DNA of 64,000 nucleotides. Origin: Clostridiales bacterium (GTDB lineage: Bacteria; Bacillota; Clostridia; Lachnospirales; Lachnospiraceae). A model generated the notes under the pieces. The model saw only the letters and a list, made by a program, of their open reading frames with translations, ran no database searches and had not been told where the DNA came from. Where the stretch lies: positions 1-64,000 of the forward strand of contig JAJPZY010000144.1 of NCBI GenBank assembly GCA_021204085.1, given 5' to 3'. Position numbers and translations under genes: made by a program. Of the stretch, positions 28,226-36,601 are shown piece after piece; positions within the stretch are counted from its first letter, which is position 1, and each line of letters starts with the position of its first letter.

Positions 28226-28987
28226 TTATACAAAATGTCCGATAAAGCTTCTCCTGTGAATCGGCGTCGGCCCGTATTTTTTCAGTGCTTCAATATGCGC
28301 CGCAGAACCATACCCCTTATTAGAAGCAAAGTCATACTCCGGCATGATTTTGTCATATTCTACCATAAGCCGGTCACGGGTAACCTTCGCAATAATACTG
28401 GCCGCTCCGATGGAAATACTCTTGGCATCGCCCTTTATGATCGGCACCTGACGGATAGAAACCTCCGGAATCGTCACTGCATCATTTAAGAGCAGCGTCG
28501 GTTGCGGATGAAGCTTCCCGATTGCCTCACGCATCGCTTCATAGGTTGCCTGAAGAATATTGATCTCATCAATGCGCTGAGGACTCCGCATACCGATACC
28601 CACGGCTACCGCCTCCTCCATAATAACATCATAAAGCTCTTCCCTTTTTTTTGCGGAAAGTTTCTTGGAGTCATTGATATAAAGAATCTGACAATCCTTC
28701 GGCAAAATCACTGCTGCGGCCACTACCGGACCGGCCAGCGGACCGCGTCCCACTTCGTCAATGCCGCAAATATACTCATAATCCGCATACTTCCGCTCGA
28801 AAATTTTTAAATTCTCGATACGCAGAATTTCCGCTTCCAGCTTCTCTATGCGCTTTTTTGCCTGCGCCACCAAAGACTGCACGCCCGCGCGGGGATCCTC
28901 TTCATATGCCTGAATAAAGGAGGAAAGATCCCTGTCAGACATCAGCTGAAACTCAGATTTAATTTCACCTATTTTTTTATTATTCAT
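28226..28987 (-). CDS. rnhB: ribonuclease HII
   Basis: Removes RNA primers and single ribonucleotides from RNA-DNA hybrids. 253 residues. The catalytic D-E-D set is seen in YICGIDEVGRGPLAGPVVAAAVILP and LLLNDAVTIP, with the conserved KGDAKSISIGAASIIAKVTRDRLM. An N-terminal 70-residue helical extension, common in clostridial RNase HII, precedes the core. The chosen ATG overlaps the end of the VOC gene by 8 bp (ATGAATAA) and has AGGAAGG upstream, indicating coupled translation; the track start is six codons earlier. Confidence 0.96.
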   Translation of the reverse strand: MNNKKIGEIKSEFQLMSDRDLSSFIQAYEEDPRAGVQSLVAQAKKRIEKLEAEILRIENLKIFERKYADYEYICGIDEVGRGPLAGPVVAAAVILPKDCQILYINDSKKLSAKKREELYDVIMEEAVAVGIGMRSPQRIDEINILQATYEAMREAIGKLHPQPTLLLNDAVTIPEVSIRQVPIIKGDAKSISIGAASIIAKVTRDRLMVEYDKIMPEYDFASNKGYGSAAHIEALKKYGPTPIHRRSFIGHFV

Positions 28988-29348
28988 CGATGCCTTCCTG
29001 CACAAACTGAATCTCTACTCCGTTCGGATCTTTCACGCAAAAGAATCTTGCATGCGGATTCGGGAACACCATCTCTCCCGCCTGCATTCCGGAATCTACC
29101 AGTTTTTCACGGTACGCAGCTGCATCCTCCACCTCAAATCCGATCAACAGTCCGCCGCCGGTGTAAGGCGCATCCTCATTTTTCACCAGCTCTACACAGG
29201 TCTCACCCGCAGCATTCGTCAAAAATACAATCTGATGTGCAGAATCACTGCGCATATCCCGCTCAATTCTCAGCCCGACGATCTCTTCATAAAATGCAGC
29301 GGACTCATCCAGATGCGCTGTCATAATCGTAACGTGTGCCATCTTCAT
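28980..29348 (-). CDS. VOC-fold (glyoxalase/bleomycin resistance-like) protein
   Basis: A 122-residue single-domain vicinal-oxygen-chelate protein. Two beta-alpha-beta-beta-beta modules are visible, with metal-ligand candidates His in KMAHVTIMTAHL, Glu in TCVELVKNED, and Glu in DPNGVEIQFVQ; LDESAAFYEEIVGLRIERDM is the typical first helix and strand. It may be a lactoylglutathione-lyase-like enzyme, but the substrate is unknown. GGAGGAATC precedes the ATG. Its stop codon lies inside the rnhB start, so the two genes are coupled, which is an unusual partner for rnhB. Confidence 0.87.
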   Translation of the reverse strand: MKMAHVTIMTAHLDESAAFYEEIVGLRIERDMRSDSAHQIVFLTNAAGETCVELVKNEDAPYTGGGLLIGFEVEDAAAYREKLVDSGMQAGEMVFPNPHARFFCVKDPNGVEIQFVQEGIDE

Positions 29349-29480
29349 AAAATGATTCCTCCTTCAATAAAAGCACTCCCCACCTATGTTCGTAACGGTT
29401 GATGTTCATTATATAAAAAAAGTATTCACCTCGCAAGCGTTTACACCCGGAATACGTGTGCATCTGAAATATATATTTAT

Positions 29481-30437
29481 CTACACAGGCACTTCCAACG
29501 TAATCCTTCCCAACCGCCCGGATCGAAAATCATCAAGCAGCAATGCCGCAGCCTTGCTGTAGTCAAGTTCTCCGCCGGTGCGGATGCAATTGCGGCTTAC
29601 CGCAATTTCCTCCAGAATTTTTACCGGTTCTTTCATTATATCAGAGCTATGTTCTTGCTCTGCAGATACGTCGTTCCTTTTCTCATCGATTTCTTTCGGT
29701 GCATCCGTTTTTTCCATCTGCTCCGATCCATCATCTGCGTCACTCAGCATTTCCCTTATCGAATACCGTTCTGCCAACACTCCCGGATAATTTTCCGTCA
29801 GATATCGGATCAGTTCCAGCGACAATTCATCAATATTCAAAAGGTTGTCATTCATGGAACCGATAAATGCCAGACGCATACCCACGGCCTGATCATCAAA
29901 TTTCGGCCACAAAATCCCCGGTGTGTCGAGCAGTTCTACATTTTTATTCAGGCGAATCCACTGCTTTCCCTTTGTAACGCCCGGTTTGTTGCCGGTCCGG
30001 GCAACCGCTTTTCCCGCAAAGGTATTTATAAAAGTAGATTTTCCGACGTTCGGGATACCCACAACCATCGCGCGGATCGGACGGTTTTTAATTCCCCGCT
30101 TTCTGTCGCGCTCGATTTTTGCTTTACAGGACTCCATGATGGTATCCTGAATAATTTTCATACTGTTTCTTTTTCTGGCGTCCAGCTCCACGACAAAAAA
30201 ACCCTGATTTTGAAAATATGCCTTCCATACTTTATTCTTGCTCTCATCAGCAAGATCAGCCTTATTCAACAGGATCAGCCGTGATTTGTTTTTCCCCAGT
30301 TCGTCAATATCCGGATTACGGCTGCTTAAAGGGATGCGGGCATCCACCAGCTCGATCACCAGATCAATCAGCTTTATGTCTTCCTGCATCTGGCGCTTTG
30401 CCTTCGTCATATGTCCCGGGTACCATTGAAAATTCAT
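29481..30437 (-). CDS. rbgA: ribosome biogenesis GTPase RbgA (YlqF)
   Basis: Circularly permuted GTPase for late 50S assembly. The motif order is permuted as expected: G4 LILLNKADLADESK, G5, then G1 VVGIPNVGKSTFINTFAGK, G2 PGVTKG, and G3 LLDTPGILWPKF. The N-terminal MNFQWYPGHMTKAKRQM is diagnostic. The C-terminal RNA-binding domain is interrupted by an extra, charged, low-complexity stretch of about 40 residues (around DADDGSEQMEKTDAPKEIDE), which raises the length to 318 from the usual 280-290. GAGAGGG site. It follows lepB by 30 nt. Confidence 0.96.
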   Translation of the reverse strand: MNFQWYPGHMTKAKRQMQEDIKLIDLVIELVDARIPLSSRNPDIDELGKNKSRLILLNKADLADESKNKVWKAYFQNQGFFVVELDARKRNSMKIIQDTIMESCKAKIERDRKRGIKNRPIRAMVVGIPNVGKSTFINTFAGKAVARTGNKPGVTKGKQWIRLNKNVELLDTPGILWPKFDDQAVGMRLAFIGSMNDNLLNIDELSLELIRYLTENYPGVLAERYSIREMLSDADDGSEQMEKTDAPKEIDEKRNDVSAEQEHSSDIMKEPVKILEEIAVSRNCIRTGGELDYSKAAALLLDDFRSGRLGRITLEVPV

Positions 30438-30467
30438 ATCTCATTCCCTCTCATATTTACACACCAA

Positions 30468-31043
30468 TCACTTCACTCTTCCGAAGTCACGAATAGAAGC
30501 ATAATAAAACCATACTTTCCCGACAATATACTCTTCACTCACGTTTCCGATATTTGCGTAACGGCTGTCCTCACTGTTATTTCGATTATCTCCCAGCACA
30601 AAATATTCATCATCGCCCAGAGTAATTTCCTCCTCGGCAAGTCCGGCGTTTTTAATTGCCTCCGTATCCTCCTCATCATAAATCTCACCGTTAACATAAA
30701 GTACGCCGTCAACAATCTGAACTGTATCGCCCGGAACCGCTACTACACGTTTGATATAATACTGGCTTTTCTCATTACCGTTCGGCAAAAAGGCAACGAC
30801 ATCGCCTGCCTTCGGGTCTGTAAAATTATAAGAAAAGCGATCCACAAACACGCTTTCTCCATCCGACAGCGTGGTCTCCATGGAACTGCCGGCAACAGTA
30901 ACGCGCATCCCGAGACAATATACCAGAACAAAGGCGATAAACAGGATGATAATAATTTCTCCCATGAAAATCAAAACACTCTTCGCCGCTGTCAGAGTTA
31001 CCTTTTTTCGGCGGCGGCGAAAACTTAAGCCTTTCGGGCGCAT
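30468..31043 (-). CDS. lepB: signal peptidase I
   Basis: Membrane-bound serine protease that cleaves signal peptides of exported proteins. 191 residues: a basic cytoplasmic N-terminus (MRPKGLSFRRRRKKV), one membrane helix (SVLIFMGEIIIILFIAFVLVYCL), then the catalytic Ser in VAGSSMETTLSDGE and Lys in YYIKRVVAVPGDTVQI, and the conserved box LGDNRNNSEDSR. The track start (TTG) would begin within the ribosome binding site GGGAGG; the ATG at 31043 has correct spacing. It lies between rplS and rbgA, as in many Firmicutes. Confidence 0.97.
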   Translation of the reverse strand: MRPKGLSFRRRRKKVTLTAAKSVLIFMGEIIIILFIAFVLVYCLGMRVTVAGSSMETTLSDGESVFVDRFSYNFTDPKAGDVVAFLPNGNEKSQYYIKRVVAVPGDTVQIVDGVLYVNGEIYDEEDTEAIKNAGLAEEEITLGDDEYFVLGDNRNNSEDSRYANIGNVSEEYIVGKVWFYYASIRDFGRVK

Positions 31044-31136
31044 AATCTGTCCTCCCAAATTACAGCAAAACCGGTTAACAGCCGGAAATGATTCTCTTGC
31101 AAAAAGTTACGGTTTCATTTTCGAAACCGGCAAAAT

Positions 31137-31174
31137 AAATAAAACGAAAGGGGTTGTGACTCACACAACCCCTT
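31137..31174 (-). terminator. rplS terminator
   Basis: AAGGGGTTGTG and CACAACCCCTT form a perfect 11-bp stem with a 5-nt loop, 12 nt after the rplS stop. The minus strand continues TTCGTTTTATTTATTTT. Confidence 0.9.
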
Positions 31175-31185
31175 GAAACGCTTTG

Positions 31186-31539
31186 CTATCTTACCAGTTC
31201 TTTGACTTTGGCTTTCTTGCCGACGCGTCCTCTTAAGTAGTTCAGCTTTGCTCTTCTTACTTTACCGCGGCGAACCACCTCGATCTTCTCTACGATGGGG
31301 GAATGAACCGGCCAGGTCTTCTCTACGCCGACACCGCTGGAAAACTTACGTACAGTAAATGTCTCACGGCTGCTTCCGCCCTGTCTCTTTAAAACCGTGC
31401 CTTCAAATACCTGAATTCTCTCACGGTTACCCTCTTTGATCTTCGCGTGAACACGGACAGTGTCACCGACACGGAAATCTGCTACGTCGTCGCGCATCTG
31501 CTCCGCTTCAATGTTTCTGATAATTTCGTTTGCGTTCAT
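31186..31539 (-). CDS. rplS: 50S ribosomal protein L19
   Basis: Ribosomal protein at the 30S-50S interface. 117 residues, normal length, with [32 protein letters not shown] and the C-terminal [37 protein letters not shown] precedes the ATG. It lies downstream of trmD, but has its own promoter (31618-31646) and terminator, so it can be expressed separately from rpsP-khpA-rimM-trmD. Confidence 0.98.
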   Translation of the reverse strand: MNANEIIRNIEAEQMRDDVADFRVGDTVRVHAKIKEGNRERIQVFEGTVLKRQGGSSRETFTVRKFSSGVGVEKTWPVHSPIVEKIEVVRRGKVRRAKLNYLRGRVGKKAKVKELVR

Positions 31540-31617
31540 TTTGTGACCTCCTATTATTTGGATGTTCTTAATACAATGCGTAACAGAGGACCATCTCTTT
31601 TCTTCACAACAAATGTT

Positions 31618-31646
31618 ACTCTAACACAGGTCGGGTGGAATTGCAA
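31618..31646 (-). promoter_or_regulatory. rplS promoter
   Basis: TTGCAA (31641-31646) and TAGAGT (31618-31623), 17 bp apart on the minus strand, about 80 bp upstream of rplS. The roughly 70-nt leader could carry an autoregulatory structure, but none is clear. Confidence 0.6.
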
Positions 31647-31720
31647 GGGGTTTTATGTAAAAAAATCTGCCGCATCCTACCCCAACGTATTTTACAGCAC
31701 AAATCATACCTGTATATCTC

Positions 31721-32452
31721 TCATTGGGATAATAATTTCAAGATTAGCTTTACATCATCCAGAGAAAGTTCTGCACCTTCTAACAGTTCCGGTCTGCTGC
31801 GCAGAGTGCGCAGGATGGACTGCTCATGCCGCCATGCTTCGACTTTCTGATGGTCTCCGGAGAGAAGCACCTGCGGGACTTCCCGCCCCATCCACTCTGC
31901 CGGGCGGCTGTACTGCGGATACTCAAGCAGACCGCCTTCGAGTGACTCCGTACTTCCGGAATTCTCGTTTGTGAGCACCCCCGGCACCATCCTGGCGATG
32001 GCATCCACCATGACCATGGCCGGAAGTTCCCCTCCGGTCAGGACATAGTCGCCAATGGAGACCTGATCTGTCACAATCTCATCAAGGACGCGCTCATCCA
32101 CGCCCTCGTAATGCCCGCAAAGGAAGATCAGCTCCTTCTCTGCTGCAAGTGATTTTGCCATGTTCTGATTGAAAAGTTCTCCCTGCGGTGTCAGATAAAT
32201 ACATCGCGGACGACCTCCGACTGAATCCGTGACAGACTTCCAGGCATCGTAGATTGGCTGCGCCTGCATAACCATCCCGGCGCCGCCGCCATAAGGGTAA
32301 TCATCCACTTTTTTATGACGGTCACGGGTATAATCACGGATATTCACCGTATTTAATTCTATAATTCCGTTTTCCATTGCATTTCCGATGATACTGGTCG
32401 CCAAGCCCTGGCGCACCATCTCCGGAAACAAAGTTAATATATGAAATCGCAT
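31721..32452 (-). CDS. trmD: tRNA (guanine-37-N1)-methyltransferase
   Basis: SPOUT-class methyltransferase that makes m1G37 in tRNAs and prevents +1 frameshifting. 243 residues. N-terminal MRFHILTLFPEMV, the trefoil-knot SAM-binding segments LCGHYEGVDERV and SIGDYVLTGGELPAMVMVDAIARMVPGVL, and the tRNA-contact tail EYPQYSRPAEWMGREVPQVLLSGDH are all present. GGAGGAAGCC before the ATG. It follows rimM with a 142-nt gap that contains a long imperfect hairpin. Confidence 0.98.
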   Translation of the reverse strand: MRFHILTLFPEMVRQGLATSIIGNAMENGIIELNTVNIRDYTRDRHKKVDDYPYGGGAGMVMQAQPIYDAWKSVTDSVGGRPRCIYLTPQGELFNQNMAKSLAAEKELIFLCGHYEGVDERVLDEIVTDQVSIGDYVLTGGELPAMVMVDAIARMVPGVLTNENSGSTESLEGGLLEYPQYSRPAEWMGREVPQVLLSGDHQKVEAWRHEQSILRTLRSRPELLEGAELSLDDVKLILKLLSQ

Positions 32453-32476
32453 AGGCTTCCTCCACTATATATTGGC

Positions 32477-32552
32477 TCGGACGCGTGCAGAAAACAATTC
32501 AACTCGGACACGGGAAAGTGCCCTCGTTTGAATTTTTTCTGCGCACATCCGA
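32477..32552. repeat. large imperfect palindrome between rimM and trmD
   Basis: TCGGACGCGTGCAGAAAACAATTCAA at the left is matched by TTTGAATTTTTTCTGCGCACATCCGA at the right, enclosing a small GGACAC/GTGCCC stem. The inner 39 bp resemble the thrS terminator hairpin at 7701-7739. It may act as an attenuator between rimM and trmD. Confidence 0.65.
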
Positions 32553-32594
32553 AATATACTTTATGGATTGCTGTCGAAAAACTTCCGCGATTCC

Positions 32595-33104
32595 TTAGTC
32601 GCGAAGTCCCGGCATGAGATACACTGTGATCACACCGGTCTCCAGATTCACCTGCTTCACACAGTCGTGAATCGCCGGGAGCAACAATTCTCCGCCGTTT
32701 TTTTCTGCTACCACATAGACATCGTTGGCTCCGGTCTGCATGACATCTTTCAGTGTTCCGAGTTCCTCACCTTCCGTGGAAACAACCTTCATACCGATCA
32801 TGTCCGCAATATAAAACTCATCTTTCTGAAGCTCTACCGCGTCTTCCCGCGTTACATACAGGTTCATACCGCGAAAACGCTCCACCTCATTGATATCGGA
32901 AAATTCCCGGAATTTCAGAATTACCATCTGTTTAAAAAATTTTACCGATGTAATGGTAAGCCCCAACTCCTCTTTTCCGGTATCCAGAATTACATGTTTT
33001 AACTTTTTAAATCGTTTCACATCATCAGTCGTCGGATAGACTTTTACCTCCCCGGCCACCCCGTGGGTGCTCGAGATCACTCCGACTCGGAATCTGTCCG
33101 TCAT
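32595..33104 (-). CDS. rimM: 16S rRNA processing protein RimM
   Basis: 30S maturation factor that binds S19 and the 16S head. 169 residues: N-terminal beta-barrel domain beginning RFRVGVISSTHGVAGEVKVYPTTDDVKRF, a middle RGMNLYVTREDAVELQKDEFYIADMIGMKV, and a PRC-barrel C-terminal domain with LLPAIHDCVKQVNLETGVITVYLMPGL. GAGGAG site. Fourth gene of rpsP-khpA-rimM-trmD after ffh; 98 nt from khpA. Confidence 0.97.
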   Translation of the reverse strand: MTDRFRVGVISSTHGVAGEVKVYPTTDDVKRFKKLKHVILDTGKEELGLTITSVKFFKQMVILKFREFSDINEVERFRGMNLYVTREDAVELQKDEFYIADMIGMKVVSTEGEELGTLKDVMQTGANDVYVVAEKNGGELLLPAIHDCVKQVNLETGVITVYLMPGLRD

Positions 33105-33202
33105 ATACTTCTCCTCATAAAAGACGAAAGGACATGGCTTTCGTCACGTCCCCTCAGGTATTAAGAACTGCATTCACAGTCTCATTCAGCTCGTAAATCC
33201 TT

Positions 33203-33439
33203 TTACTCCTGCTGCACGATCTCGACGACGACTTTTTTGTCTTCGCGGGACGCGGCTGCCTTCACAACGGATCGGATGGCTTTGGCAATTCTGCCCTGCT
33301 TACCGATAACTTTGCCCATATCGGTCTGCGCAACGTGGAGTTCAAGGACAGTCACTCGCTCTTTCTCTGTCTCAGTGACAGATACCTCTTCCGGGTGGTC
33401 GACCAGTGATTTTGCAATTACTTCCACTAACTCCTTCAT
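33203..33439 (-). CDS. khpA: KH-domain RNA-binding protein KhpA (YlqC)
   Basis: A 78-residue single KH domain protein. The RNA-binding loop GKVIGKQGRIAKAIRSVVKAAA shows the GxxG motif (GKQG). KhpA works with KhpB as a global small-RNA/mRNA binding pair in Firmicutes and affects cell division and elongation. GAGGTG before the start. It sits between rpsP (17 nt upstream) and rimM, the conserved position. Confidence 0.96.
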   Translation of the reverse strand: MKELVEVIAKSLVDHPEEVSVTETEKERVTVLELHVAQTDMGKVIGKQGRIAKAIRSVVKAAASREDKKVVVEIVQQE

Positions 33440-33456
33440 TAGATCACCTCACCAAT

Positions 33457-33699
33457 CTATTTCTCGATACCCGCGATCTTGAAGATCTTGTCCACAGTCT
33501 GTGTGGGCTGAGCGCCGGTAGCCAGCCATTTCTTTGCTGCTTCCTCATCTACACGGATGACAGACGGCTCTTTAGTCGGATCATAGTAGCCAATCTCCTC
33601 GATGAATCTGCCGTCACGCGGGCTTCTCGCATCTGCTACAACGATTCTGTAAAAAGGCGCTTTCTTCTGTCCCATTCTCTTTAATCTGATCTTTACCAT
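33457..33699 (-). CDS. rpsP: 30S ribosomal protein S16
   Basis: Small-subunit assembly protein, 80 residues. [42 protein letters not shown] is the family signature. AGGAGGTG precedes the ATG. It follows ffh by 96 nt and starts the rpsP-khpA-rimM-trmD group. Confidence 0.98.
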   Translation of the reverse strand: MVKIRLKRMGQKKAPFYRIVVADARSPRDGRFIEEIGYYDPTKEPSVIRVDEEAAKKWLATGAQPTQTVDKIFKIAGIEK

Positions 33700-33795
33700 T
33701 TTTCTTCACCTCCTGTAAAGTATAATTATATCTTAACGACCCATATCAGGCTGCAGCTGATGCAGCTCGAATGAATCCGTTAATGGCTTACTTCT

Positions 33796-35178
33796 CTAAA
33801 ATGGGAAGCCTTTCATACCGCCCATCTTTCCTCCGAAGCCTCCGAAACCTCCCATACCGCGCCGCCCTTTTTTCGAGCCGCCGGTCATCTGCTTCATCAT
33901 CTTACGCGCCTGATCAAATTGCTTTACCAGACGGTTGACCTCACTGATATCAACGCCCGCGCCCGCGGCAATTCTCCGCTTACGGCTGGGATTCATCAGA
34001 GCAGGATTTTCTCTCTCCTCGGGAGTCATCGAATAGATGATGCCTTCAATGCGCGCCATCTTCTTATCATCCATGGCATCCTCAATCTGCTTCATCTGGG
34101 AATTGTTCATTCCCGGCATCATACCGAGAACCGAGGCAATCCCGCCCATCTTTTTCATCTGATTCATGGACTCCAGGTAATCATTGTAAGAAAACTCCGC
34201 TTTGCGCATGCGCTGCTCCATCTCAGCGGCTTTTTCCTGATCCATCTCGGCTTCCGCCTTCTCAATGAGAGAAAGAACATCGCCCATGCCCAGGATTCGG
34301 GAAGCCATCCGATCCGGATAGAACTGCTCGAGATCTGAGAGTTTCTCACCCATGCCGGCGTAAAAGATCGGCTTACCGGTCACTGCACGGATGGAAAGCG
34401 CCGCACCTCCTCGGGTGTCGCCGTCAAGCTTCGTGATGATCACGCCGTCGATACCAACCTTTTCATCGAAAGTGCTGGCCACATTCACCGCATCCTGTCC
34501 GGTCATGGCGTCCACCACCAGAACCGTCTGCGCCACGTCCACATGCGCTTTGATCTCCGCAAGCTCAGTCATCATATCCTCATCGATATGAAGACGTCCG
34601 GCAGTATCCAGAATAATGATATTATGTCCATTCTTCGCCGCGTGCTCCACAGCGGCTTTTGCTATGTCAACAGGATTATGGCCGTCCCCCATGGAGAAGA
34701 CATCCACTCCCTGCTTTTCCCCGTTGATCTGCAGCTGCTGAATCGCAGCCGGACGATACACGTCACAGGCCACCAACAGCGGTTTTTTCCCTTTCAGCTT
34801 ATACTTGCCCGCAAGCTTCGCCGCAGTGGTCGTCTTGCCGGCACCCTGAAGACCCGCCATCATGATGATCGTAGTGGCCTGACCGGGATTCAGGCGAATC
34901 TCCACGGTCTCGGAGCCCATCATCTTTACCATTTCTTCGTTTACGATCTTGATGACCATCTGCCCCGGATTCAGACCGTTCATTACATCGGATCCGACTG
35001 CCCGCTCCTGCACGGCCGCAATGAACTGCTTAACTACACGGAAGTTAACGTCCGCCTCCAAAAGCGCCATCTTCACTTCCTTCAAAGCAGCCTTCACATC
35101 GGCCTCCGTCAGGCGGCCTTTGCTCCTCAGGTTCTTAAAAACATTCTGGAGTTTTTCAGATAAACTGTCAAATGCCAT
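33796..35178 (-). CDS. ffh: signal recognition particle protein Ffh (SRP54)
   Basis: GTPase that binds 4.5S/6S SRP RNA and signal sequences, then docks to FtsY (coded at 43.6 kb). 460 residues: N-domain FDSLSEKLQNVFKNLRSKG, G-domain with GLQGAGKTTTAAKLAG, DTAGRLHID and TKLDGDTRGGAALS, and the M-domain with KMGGIASVLGMMPGMNNSQMKQ and the SRP-RNA-binding RKRRIAAGAGVD. The tail is Gly/Met-rich (GGFGGFGGKMGGMKG). The track starts 40 codons early; GGAGGAATTATAGC fixes the ATG at 35178, one base after the ylxM stop. Confidence 0.98.
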   Translation of the reverse strand: MAFDSLSEKLQNVFKNLRSKGRLTEADVKAALKEVKMALLEADVNFRVVKQFIAAVQERAVGSDVMNGLNPGQMVIKIVNEEMVKMMGSETVEIRLNPGQATTIIMMAGLQGAGKTTTAAKLAGKYKLKGKKPLLVACDVYRPAAIQQLQINGEKQGVDVFSMGDGHNPVDIAKAAVEHAAKNGHNIIILDTAGRLHIDEDMMTELAEIKAHVDVAQTVLVVDAMTGQDAVNVASTFDEKVGIDGVIITKLDGDTRGGAALSIRAVTGKPIFYAGMGEKLSDLEQFYPDRMASRILGMGDVLSLIEKAEAEMDQEKAAEMEQRMRKAEFSYNDYLESMNQMKKMGGIASVLGMMPGMNNSQMKQIEDAMDDKKMARIEGIIYSMTPEERENPALMNPSRKRRIAAGAGVDISEVNRLVKQFDQARKMMKQMTGGSKKGRRGMGGFGGFGGKMGGMKGFPF

Positions 35179-35179
35179 G

Positions 35180-35530
35180 CTATAATTCCTCCAAAATACG
35201 CCCGGAAATCTGATGGATCTCCTTAAGCGTCTCTGCGCAATCCTCCTGCCCGGCTCTTTCTCCGGCAGACAATTCACAGATACTGGTGACATCCTCACGC
35301 GTCTTCAGGAAACGCTCTACCAGGTGAAGCTTCTCCTCATAGGTAGCCAGAATCTGATCACATCGCCGAACCAGATCATGCACGCCCTGACGGCTGATAC
35401 CGCGCTCCGCAGCAATCTCACCCAGAGACATATCGTTTAATACCACATCTTCATACACACTTTTCTGATGATCTGTCAGCAATTCTCCGTAAAAATCGTA
35501 CAAAAAAATCTGACGCCCAATTTTCTCCAT
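35180..35530 (-). CDS. ylxM: YlxM family SRP-associated helix-turn-helix protein
   Basis: A 116-residue DNA-binding-like protein encoded just before ffh in Firmicutes; YlxM of streptococci modulates SRP. It has a sigma-factor-like helix-turn-helix: NDMSLGEIAAERGISRQGVHDLVRRCDQILATYEEKL. The N-terminus MEKIGRQIFLYDFYGELLTDHQK matches the family. The track start is 51 codons too early and lies beyond a poor region, so the ATG at 35530 is chosen. The C-terminal 30 residues are acidic and helical. Stop and ffh start are one base apart. Confidence 0.93.
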   Translation of the reverse strand: MEKIGRQIFLYDFYGELLTDHQKSVYEDVVLNDMSLGEIAAERGISRQGVHDLVRRCDQILATYEEKLHLVERFLKTREDVTSICELSAGERAGQEDCAETLKEIHQISGRILEEL

Positions 35531-35618
35531 GTCAATCACCTTGGGTAGAGTAACACAGAAAAAATCGGGTGTCAAGTAAAATATCTTTACAGTATAATAT
35601 TTTTCAATCTGCAATAAA

Positions 35619-36290
35619 TCAATTCTTCTCCAGGAACGAATACACAACCGCTGCCAGTGCGCCGCCGATGAGCGGACCGACAATGAAAATCCACAGCTGA
35701 GCCAATGCGTCGCCGCCTGCGAAGATCGCGGGCATCAGACTTCTCGCCGGATTGACCGAAGTGCCGGTCAGGGCGATACCCAGAATATGTACCAGTGTCA
35801 ACGTCAGGCCGATGACCAGACCGGAAACCGCCGTATTCTCCACCTTGCTCGTCACGCCGATAATGGCAATTACAAAAACAAAGGTAAGAATAATCTCAAC
35901 CAGCAAAGCGCCGCCGACTGTGCCGTTCTCCCATCCCGCCTGAATCTGGTTCGCGCCGAAACCGCAGTCCCAGCCGAAAACTACACCGAGCACCACGCAG
36001 CCGAGCGCCGCGCCGATAATCTGGGAAATGACATACCCCACAAACTCCACTGCGGACAGCTGCTTGCGGATCAGCATCGCAATCGATACTGCCGGATTGA
36101 TGTGGCATCCCGAAATGTTGCCGATGCTGTAAGCCATGGCGACAATGACCAGACCAAAGGCCAGAGCCGTCAGAATGTAGCCGCCGCCGTTCGCACTGTC
36201 GCAGCCAACTGCCACCGCCGTGCCGCAGCCAAAGGTGACAAGGACAAAGGTGCCGATGATCTCAGCAATGTACTTCTTCATACTTTCCAT
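35619..36290 (-). CDS. aquaporin / MIP-family channel
   Basis: Water or glycerol channel of the major intrinsic protein family, 223 residues and six membrane helices. Both pore half-helices are present: SGCHINPAVSIAML and GTSVNPARSLMPAIFAGG. The first helix is AEIIGTFVLVTFGCGTAVAVG. The AqpZ-like NPAR with a following S and the overall length suggest a water-selective (AqpZ/AqpM-like) channel rather than a glycerol facilitator, but this is inference. AAGGAGGTTTTCAT sets the start 15 codons inside the track ORF. It is monocistronic, with a promoter and operator-like palindrome at 36377-36405. Confidence 0.93.
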   Translation of the reverse strand: MESMKKYIAEIIGTFVLVTFGCGTAVAVGCDSANGGGYILTALAFGLVIVAMAYSIGNISGCHINPAVSIAMLIRKQLSAVEFVGYVISQIIGAALGCVVLGVVFGWDCGFGANQIQAGWENGTVGGALLVEIILTFVFVIAIIGVTSKVENTAVSGLVIGLTLTLVHILGIALTGTSVNPARSLMPAIFAGGDALAQLWIFIVGPLIGGALAAVVYSFLEKN

Positions 36291-36315
36291 ATGAAAACCT
36301 CCTTTTCGTAATAGG

Positions 36316-36350
36316 GCTCTTCGCAGCTTCCTCACTGCCTCTGCGAGAGC
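36316..36350 (-). other. 5'-leader hairpin of the aquaporin mRNA
   Basis: GCTCTTCGCAG (36316-36326) pairs with CTGCGAGAGC (36341-36350), with one extra base on one side, in the leader just upstream of the ribosome binding site. It could stabilise or regulate the mRNA. Confidence 0.4.
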
Positions 36351-36376
36351 AGATTGTCAATCTGTTATCAAAGTAA

Positions 36377-36405
36377 AGTGTAACACATAATTTGTTATAT
36401 AACAA
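36377..36405 (-). promoter_or_regulatory. aquaporin promoter with palindrome over the -35 box
   Basis: On the minus strand TTGTTA (36400-36405) and TACACT (36377-36382) are 17 bp apart. The -35 lies in a perfect 14-bp palindrome TTGTTATATAACAA (36392-36405), which is a likely operator for an unknown regulator. Confidence 0.6.
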
Positions 36406-36537
36406 CCGCCCAATATTATTTCTTATTCTTTTGACAAAAAATTCACTCTGAATTTCACTATCTGCTCACCTCAGTTCATCTGACCGTATGAACCCTCGCA
36501 TATTACTGATTGCGGCTTTCCCTTACATTTTGCAATG

Positions 36538-36601
36538 ATTCAGAACCCGGTAGATTTGCAGAAAAAAACTATCTGACGAGAACGCGGTACTAGTTCTGAA
36601 T
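36538..36601. repeat. palindromic repeat family 2, deleted copy
   Basis: Ends are ATTCAGAAC and GTTCTGAAT. Read in reverse it contains CGCGTTCTCG, CAGATA and TTTTTCTGCAAAT blocks in the same order as the long copy at 62941-63082, with the middle deleted. Its right end overlaps the last codons and stop of the aspartoacylase-like gene (36590). Confidence 0.75.

Noticed and set aside
31540-31720. L19 leader riboregulator
   Set aside because: The leader of about 70 nt shows no clear paired structure by eye; only a promoter could be supported.
36392-36405. Rex redox-repressor site before the aquaporin gene
   Set aside because: Rex sites need TTGTTAA-N4-TTAACAA-like spacing; this palindrome is 14 bp without the central 4 bp.
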